From NCBI RefSeq assembly GCF_016809835.1, contig NZ_JAFBIL020000008.1:62001-126000 (forward strand): a stretch of DNA of 64,000 bases, in the 5' to 3' direction. This document shows positions 58,759 to 64,000 of the stretch, piece after piece; within the stretch, counting starts at the first letter, position 1; every line of letters starts with the position of its first letter. The position numbers were made by a program, and so were the translations under genes. The notes beneath the pieces are model-generated. The model saw only the letters and a list, made by a program, of their open reading frames with translations. It was not told the origin of the DNA and ran no database searches. The stretch is from Massilia soli. GTDB lineage: Bacteria; Pseudomonadota; Gammaproteobacteria; Burkholderiales; Burkholderiaceae_D.

Positions 58759-60963
58759 TTATCGCAGCGACTCCCGCGCCATTTTTTCAAACTGCGCCGC
58801 CGGCATCGGATGCGCGAACACATACCCCTGCGCATAGTCGCATCCTGCAGCCAGCAGCAACTGCCGCTGCCCCTCGGTCTCCACTCCTTCCGCCACCACT
58901 TTCAGGCCCAGCTTGTGCGCCATCACGATGATCGCCTCGCACAGCGCCAGGTCGCCCAGGTCAACCTCCAGTTGCGACACAAAAGACTGGTCGATCTTGA
59001 CGTAGTCGATATCGAACCGCTTCAGGTGCGACAACGACGAATACCCGGTACCGAAATCATCCAGCGCCACCTGCAGCCCCATCGCGCGGAAGTGCCGCAG
59101 CCGTTCGAGCACCTGGTCGGCGCCCTGCATCAGAATGCTCTCGGTGATCTCGATGATGATGCTCTGGCGCGGCAGTCCCAGTTCTTCGATATATCCGAAC
59201 CAGCCCTCGTACATGTCGGCGTCGCGGCGGAACTGCACCGGTGACTTGTTGACGCTGACCTGGAACGAAGGATCAATCGCCGCCTGCCAGGCATGCGCCT
59301 GGCGCGCGGCTTCGCGGAACACCCAGTCGCCGATCTGGCCGATCAGGCCGTTCGACTCGGCGAACGGAATAAACTCCGCCGGCCCGAGCAGCCCGCGCGT
59401 GGGGTGGCGCCAGCGCAGCAGCGCTTCGGCCTTGTACACGGCGCCCGAATGCAGCGAGACGATCGGCTGGTACAGGATCTCGAACTGCTGGGCGGCGATC
59501 GCGGCGCGCAGGTCGGCGCCCATGTTCTGACGGGCGCTGGCCGCGGCCTGCAGGTCGGGAGTGAAGTAGCTGAAGCGGTTGCGCCCGCCGTTCTTGGAAG
59601 CGTACATCGCCTGGTCGGCGTTCGACAGCAGCGCGTCGAGGTCGCGCGCGTCCGGCGGGTACAGGGCGATGCCGATGCTGGCCGAAATGAAGATGCGCTG
59701 CCCGCCGATCTCGAACGCCTGCGACAGCGCTGCAATCATCGCCTGGGCGATCCGCTCCACGCTGCCGACATGGTCAAGCCCCGCGAGGATCACCGTGAAC
59801 TCGTCGCCGCCCAGCCGCGCCAACGTGTCGGTCGAGCGCACGCACGAGGCGATCCGGCGCGTGGCTTCCACCAGCACCGCGTCGCCGGCCGCATGCCCGT
59901 GCTGGTCGTTGACTTCCTTGAAGTGATCGAGGTCGATGAACATCAGCGCCAGGAAGGCGGCTGTGCGGTCGGCCTTGCGGGTTTCCTGGCTTAGCCGGTC
60001 CATGAACATGTGGCGGTTCGGCAGGCCGGTGAGATGGTCGAAGTTGGCCTGCTGCCAGATCAATTCGGTGGAGACCTTGCGGTCGGTGATGTCGGTGACC
60101 AGCGCGAGCGCCCCAAGATAAGCCCCGCTGGCGTTGAGGATCGGGTTGGTGGCCATCGTGGTCCAGACGTCGCGGCCGTCCTTGCGCAAAAACTTGAACT
60201 CGTGGCGTTCGGCGATGCCCTGCTGCCGGCGCGCGATGTTCCGCTGCAAGATGATGCGCCCTTCTTCGTCCATGAAATCGGTCAGCGGGCGGTCCAGCAT
60301 GTCCTCGATCATGTAGCCGAGCATCGACGCCATTTTCGGATTGACGAAGGTGGTAATCGATTGCGCGTTGATTTCCCAGATTCCCTCTTCGGCGCTGTGA
60401 ACGATGCGGCGGAAGCGTTCTTCGTTGCGTTCGACCGCGGCCTGCCTTCCTTCGGCCCGTTCGATCATCACGCGGCAGGCCTGGCCGCTGCCGTCGGCGC
60501 TGGCCAGCAGCGTCACTTGCAGCCGCTCGCCGGCGCTGTGGCGCAGTTGGAGGCGGCACTGGACCGGCGCGGCGGAGTTGATCGCCTTGCCGAAGAAATG
60601 GTCGAAGTCCGGCAGGTAGGTACGGCCGACGAAGTCGCGCAGGCGGTGCGCCTGGGTCGCGTTGCGCGCGATGCCGAGCATCTCGGCGCCGACCAGGTTG
60701 GCTTGTAAGATGGTCTGGTCGAAAGCGACGACGAGGTAGCCGACCGGCGAGAGTAAATACAGGTCGTTGTAATAAGCCTGCTCTTCTTCGTAGCGCAGCC
60801 GGTCAAGGGTCACGCCGCACACATCGACGACCGCGCCAGCCAGGAACTGGGGATCGCTATCGACCATCATCAGGCCGGGACCGGCGCCGTTGGGCTGCAC
60901 CCGCATACCGGCGCTGTGCGCCCGCTCGCTTGTATTGGTCACTGGATCGTTGTCGTTATCCAT
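58759..60963 (-). CDS. PAS-GGDEF-EAL c-di-GMP protein
   Basis: This 734-residue cytoplasmic protein starts with MDNDNDPVTN after an AGGTGA ribosome binding site. It has two PAS domains (about 65-190 and 195-310), an intact GGDEF in LARLGGDEF and an EAL domain with YKAEALLRW. Both catalytic motifs look complete, so it could make or break c-di-GMP. Such proteins often control pili and biofilms. Confidence 0.94.
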   Translation of the reverse strand: MDNDNDPVTNTSERAHSAGMRVQPNGAGPGLMMVDSDPQFLAGAVVDVCGVTLDRLRYEEEQAYYNDLYLLSPVGYLVVAFDQTILQANLVGAEMLGIARNATQAHRLRDFVGRTYLPDFDHFFGKAINSAAPVQCRLQLRHSAGERLQVTLLASADGSGQACRVMIERAEGRQAAVERNEERFRRIVHSAEEGIWEINAQSITTFVNPKMASMLGYMIEDMLDRPLTDFMDEEGRIILQRNIARRQQGIAERHEFKFLRKDGRDVWTTMATNPILNASGAYLGALALVTDITDRKVSTELIWQQANFDHLTGLPNRHMFMDRLSQETRKADRTAAFLALMFIDLDHFKEVNDQHGHAAGDAVLVEATRRIASCVRSTDTLARLGGDEFTVILAGLDHVGSVERIAQAMIAALSQAFEIGGQRIFISASIGIALYPPDARDLDALLSNADQAMYASKNGGRNRFSYFTPDLQAAASARQNMGADLRAAIAAQQFEILYQPIVSLHSGAVYKAEALLRWRHPTRGLLGPAEFIPFAESNGLIGQIGDWVFREAARQAHAWQAAIDPSFQVSVNKSPVQFRRDADMYEGWFGYIEELGLPRQSIIIEITESILMQGADQVLERLRHFRAMGLQVALDDFGTGYSSLSHLKRFDIDYVKIDQSFVSQLEVDLGDLALCEAIIVMAHKLGLKVVAEGVETEGQRQLLLAAGCDYAQGYVFAHPMPAAQFEKMARESLR

Positions 60964-61071
60964 TTCACCTCGCCCTGGCGCATCCGGCCATGTTGCCTTA
61001 AAGGCTAGACTAGCATGCGCGTACGGGCGCTGTCGAGCAGCGCTGATCGACAGGCCGATATACAACGGGAA

Positions 61072-61728
61072 TCAGTGCGCGCGGTTGAGGCGCCTTTCCG
61101 CCTTGCGCTGCAGTGCCTCGAACGCCAGGCTCAGGCACCAGTAAATGACGGCCGCAGCGATGTACAGCGGCAGCGGCTGGAACGTCGTGGCGATCACTTC
61201 CTTGGTGGCAAGCATCAATTCGGTGACGGTGATGACCGATACCAGCGAGGTATCCTTGATCAGGCTGATCAAGGTGTTGCTCATCGATGGCACCGCGACC
61301 CGGAGGGCCTGCGGCATGACGATGTGGTGCAGGGTCTGCCAGTAGCCCAGCCCCAGGCTGAAGCTGGCGCGCCACTGGCCCTGGCTGATGCTCTGGATCG
61401 CGCCGCGCAGGCTTTCCGACAGGTAGGCGCCGGAATTGAGCGACAGCGCCAGCACGCCGGCGGTGACCGGATCGAACTCGATGCCGATGCTCGGCAAGCC
61501 ATAGTAGATGACGAAGATCTGCACCAGCAGCGGCGTGCCGCGCATCATGCTGACGTACAGCGAGGCCGGCCAGCGTACGATGGCCAACGTCGACATGCGC
61601 ATCACGGCAACCGGGAAACCGATCGCCAGGCCGCCGACCATCGCGGCCATGGCGAAGATGACGGTGTAGCCGGCGCCCGTGAGCATCACGGGCGCGGCAT
61701 CGCGCAGCATCTCGAACAATTCCGCCAT
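61072..61728 (-). CDS. Polar amino-acid ABC transporter permease
   Basis: This 218-residue inner-membrane permease of the HisM/GlnP type has about five helices and the EAA-like LRGAIQSISQGQWRASFSLGL loop. It follows the binding-protein gene by 2 bp. No ATPase gene follows, so the ATPase must be elsewhere. Confidence 0.93.
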   Translation of the reverse strand: MAELFEMLRDAAPVMLTGAGYTVIFAMAAMVGGLAIGFPVAVMRMSTLAIVRWPASLYVSMMRGTPLLVQIFVIYYGLPSIGIEFDPVTAGVLALSLNSGAYLSESLRGAIQSISQGQWRASFSLGLGYWQTLHHIVMPQALRVAVPSMSNTLISLIKDTSLVSVITVTELMLATKEVIATTFQPLPLYIAAAVIYWCLSLAFEALQRKAERRLNRAH

Positions 61729-61730
61729 GC

Positions 61731-62528
61731 TTACTTCGCCGGGCGCGACACGTCGCTGCCGAACCACTTCATCGACACCTGCCGCAGGCTGCCGTCGGCC
61801 GATGCGTCCAGCAGCGCCTTGTTGACCGCCGCCTTGAACTTTGGATTGCCCTTCTTGAACGGGATGCCCATGCGCTCGGCCTGGCCGACGCGCGCGCCGG
61901 CCTTGATCGGCAGCTTCGAATTGCTCAGCAGGTAGGCGACCATCAGGCTGTCGTTGAGCGCCGCGTCGATACGGCCGACGGCCAGGTCTTGCAGGTTTTC
62001 AGGCGCGGCCGGATAGCTTTTGACCTCGATGCCAGCGACGGCCTTGGCCTGTTGCTCATACACGCTGCCCTGCCCCACGCCGAGCTTCTTGCCTTTCAAG
62101 TCATTCAGGCTGGCGTAACTGGCCTGCTCGTTCTTGCGCACGATCAGCTGCGGATTCGAGTAGGTGTACGGCTCGGAAAAATCGAAGACTTGCTGGCGTT
62201 TCGGATTGATGCCGACCTGGCTGACGATGGCGTCGTATTTCCCTGCGCCCAGCCCGGCGAGAATCGCGCTCCACTCGGTCGTGACGAATTCCGGCTTCAA
62301 GCCCATCTTGGCGGCAACCAGCTTGGCCACGTCGACGTCGTATCCGGAAAGCTGGCCGGTCTTCGGGTCCTTGAAATTGAACGGCGGGTAGGTTCCCTCC
62401 ATCGCGATGCGCAAGGTGCCGCGCGCCTTGGCAGTATCGAGCAGGTCCGCGGCCTGGGCCGGCAGCGCCAGCGTGGCGGCCATCAAGACGGCGGGAAGAA
62501 TCAGTGCGCGGCGGCGTGTCAGGATCAT
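61731..62528 (-). CDS. Polar amino-acid ABC transporter substrate-binding protein
   Basis: This 265-residue periplasmic solute-binding protein (family 3) has a signal peptide ending LPAQA and the ligand site GTYPPFNF. Start MILTRRRAL drops a longer frame. The ligand may be cystine, glutamine or another polar amino acid. It is paired with the permease downstream. Confidence 0.93.
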   Translation of the reverse strand: MILTRRRALILPAVLMAATLALPAQAADLLDTAKARGTLRIAMEGTYPPFNFKDPKTGQLSGYDVDVAKLVAAKMGLKPEFVTTEWSAILAGLGAGKYDAIVSQVGINPKRQQVFDFSEPYTYSNPQLIVRKNEQASYASLNDLKGKKLGVGQGSVYEQQAKAVAGIEVKSYPAAPENLQDLAVGRIDAALNDSLMVAYLLSNSKLPIKAGARVGQAERMGIPFKKGNPKFKAAVNKALLDASADGSLRQVSMKWFGSDVSRPAK

Positions 62529-62601
62529 GGATTGGCCATTTCTAAACGATTTAAGCTTGCTTTTATAACCGAAAAACCGCGGATGTGCACTAGAGCAAGT
62601 G

Positions 62602-63033
62602 TCACGCGTATCCCATTTTCGGGTTGCGCGACCCAAAGCGGTGACCGACCACGAGGGTTGTGCTGGCAACAAGGGAGGACAAGCCGATGATCAGCTGGAC
62701 CAGCCTGTCGTCCGGCAGTACCCACAGCTGGGAGCGCGGTTCTTCGGCGCCGGTCGCGGCCACGATCAGCGGGGCGACCCAGCGGGCATCCTGGTCGACA
62801 TCGAGCAGGATCGCGTCGGCGCCGGTGTTCATGTAGATGTTGCCGCCTTCGGCGAGGGTGAAGCACACGCCATAGCCGGTCTCCTGCGGGCGGATATGCT
62901 CGATCAGGCTCTGGTTGTGTTCCTCGATCCACAGCTCGACATCCTGCGGCGTTTCCAGGTGAATCCACGGGCGCGGACGGAAACGCGGCTTGGCCTCGCC
63001 CTCGGGCGCGGCAGTCTGGGGATCTGGCTTCAT
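62602..63033 (-). CDS. Conserved hypothetical protein
   Basis: This 143-residue protein starts MKPDPQTAAPEG. It has a Pro-rich N-terminus and a C-terminal hydrophobic stretch (about LVQLIIGLSSLVASTTLVV) that could be a membrane anchor. No motif or domain is recognised. It lies divergent from the DUF3460 gene. Confidence 0.6.
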   Translation of the reverse strand: MKPDPQTAAPEGEAKPRFRPRPWIHLETPQDVELWIEEHNQSLIEHIRPQETGYGVCFTLAEGGNIYMNTGADAILLDVDQDARWVAPLIVAATGAEEPRSQLWVLPDDRLVQLIIGLSSLVASTTLVVGHRFGSRNPKMGYA

Positions 63034-63148
63034 TGCATCCTGAAAATTAACAACAACGGCCCGTATGCTACGGTATTTCCGTGCCGTCGTATATGCCGAA
63101 CTTGCTGCCATTCAGGCAGTCGAAACCATTTTCGGCAAGGAGGATGCC

Positions 63149-63367
63149 ATGCGTGAAAACGAGAACAAGCGGCGCCACCTCAGCGGGCCTGGCGAATATG
63201 TCTCGGAGTTCGAGCAGTTCCTCGACCACTATATCGCCCAGCACCCCGAGGTGGCGGAAGACCAGATGCGCGGCTGGTACATCTGGTGGGACCACAAGCA
63301 AGATATCGCCGAGCGCGCCAGGGAGCAGCGCGACAGCGTCGCCGTCAAGCCCTACTCGTATGAGTGA
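63149..63367 (+). CDS. DUF3460-family small protein
   Basis: This 72-residue protein contains YVSEFEQFLDHYIAQHPEVAEDQ and WWDHKQDIAERAREQ, the DUF3460 pattern common in betaproteobacteria. ATG 63149 follows an AAGGAGG. The function is unknown. Confidence 0.82.
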   Translation: MRENENKRRHLSGPGEYVSEFEQFLDHYIAQHPEVAEDQMRGWYIWWDHKQDIAERAREQRDSVAVKPYSYE

Positions 63368-63371
63368 ACTG

Positions 63372-63671
63372 TCAGGCGGTGCTGGGGGGCTTGCTGGAGG
63401 CGAGCTTGGCTGCCATATAAATGCCGTACAGCGCCGCCACGCCAACCAGCGCATAGACCAGCCGCGACAGCGGTGTCAGGTCGCCAAACAGCGCCGCCAC
63501 CAGGTTGAAGTTGAAAATGCCGACCAGCCCCCAGTTGAGACCGCCGACAATCATCAGGATGGTCGCGGCCCAGTCGAGGGCGTTCATTTTGGATCCGCGC
63601 GCCGCGGTGCCGGTACTGCGCCGCTCAGGGATATGGCGCCGTTCCATCGTAGGTGCGTTCATCGTTGCCAT
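63372..63671 (-). CDS. DUF378-family membrane protein
   Basis: This 99-residue protein has two predicted membrane helices and the DUF378 core DWAATILMIVGGLNWGLVGIFNFNLVAALFG. The start is chosen because AGGAGG precedes it by 5 bp. The function is unknown. Confidence 0.85.
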   Translation of the reverse strand: MATMNAPTMERRHIPERRSTGTAARGSKMNALDWAATILMIVGGLNWGLVGIFNFNLVAALFGDLTPLSRLVYALVGVAALYGIYMAAKLASSKPPSTA

Positions 63672-63756
63672 TGTTGCCTCCTGTTGGAAGCCACCCGGGG
63701 CGGTGGCCTATTGCTACGACCGCAAAAGGAGGCACAAGGTTCGACCAGATGGCGGA

Positions 63757-64000
63757 TCAGCCCTTCCAGCTGCGCTTGACGCCGGTATCGGCGTGGATCC
63801 AGCCGCCGCTCGCGCTGGCGCGGTAGTAGAAGCCGACCCCGCCCTGGCGGAAGCTGCGTACCAGCTCGCCCAATACTTCCGGGTTCAGGCTGGCGATGCG
63901 GATGTCGGCCGCCTTGCCTTGCGTGTGCAGCGACTGGCGCGCTGCGGGAATACCCTGCTCGATCAGGCGCGCGTTCGACTTGACCGTGCGGTAGCCGGAA
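63757..64000 (-). CDS. YcbK/DUF882-like peptidase, 5' end beyond window
   Basis: The visible 81 residues contain SGYRT, SLHTQGKAADIR and WIHADTG, the zinc-site motifs of the M15/DUF882 (YcbK) peptidoglycan peptidase family. The N-terminus lies outside the window. Confidence 0.8.
   Translation of the reverse strand, partial: SGYRTVKSNARLIEQGIPAARQSLHTQGKAADIRIASLNPEVLGELVRSFRQGGVGFYYRASASGGWIHADTGVKRSWKG

Overview
This is a GC-rich, gene-dense chromosomal window from what is most likely a member of the Oxalobacteraceae (order Burkholderiales, Massilia-like). The gcvT-gcvH-gcvP order behind a tandem glycine riboswitch, the thrS-infC-rpmI-rplT-pheS-pheT-ihfA-merR block, a DUF3460 gene, polyhydroxybutyrate-type ketone-body genes and type IV pili plus chemoreceptors all fit that group. 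The genus is inferred from gene content and protein style, not from a search. I see no prophage, integrase, CRISPR array or rRNA.

Layout. 1-5570: a ClpP-like protease gene (cut by the window edge) and the riboswitch-controlled glycine cleavage operon, ended by a palindromic REPIN. 5579-9468: a REP-associated tyrosine transposase (RAYT), a chemoreceptor and prfC. 9664-22460: two complete minor-pilin/PilY1 operons facing each other tail to tail, with a second REPIN at the point of convergence; the two PilY1 proteins have different architectures. 22550-30036: a TctDE/QseBC-like two-component pair, a second chemoreceptor, a Crp-family regulator, and a CHASE3 histidine kinase with its NarL-type partner. 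30037-38049: the translation block on the minus strand, with an AUA-initiated infC, several terminator or attenuator hairpins, and a tRNA-Val.

38179-46221: a cation efflux protein, a thioredoxin-reductase-like flavoprotein paired with an Isc-type ferredoxin, a lipid-transport (MCE/MlaD) cluster lacking its ATPase, relA and ridA. 46243-50315: a hydrolase, 3-hydroxybutyrate dehydrogenase, a DUF885 metallopeptidase and a SIMPL protein. 50366-52119: a BlaI/M56 regulatory pair with two clear operator palindromes; the M56 protease carries a TonB domain. 52363-57694: scoAB (succinyl-CoA:3-ketoacid CoA transferase), a PAS-LuxR regulator, an SDR/thioesterase pair and ETF-ubiquinone oxidoreductase. Together with the hydroxybutyrate dehydrogenase these support ketone-body, polyhydroxybutyrate and fatty-acid oxidation. 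57706-64000: a secreted esterase, a c-di-GMP GGDEF-EAL protein, a polar amino-acid ABC transporter (permease and binding protein only), small DUF proteins and the end of a YcbK-like peptidase.

The most unusual items are the RAYT with at least four dispersed cognate REP/REPIN copies, the mirror-image pilin operons with a PilY1 that lacks the usual N-terminal adhesin domain and has a large unassigned C-terminus, the AUA start of infC, the tRNA-Val with atypical positions 33 and 53:61, the reductase/ferredoxin pair with a degraded NADPH site, and the BlaI/M56-TonB module with its operators.
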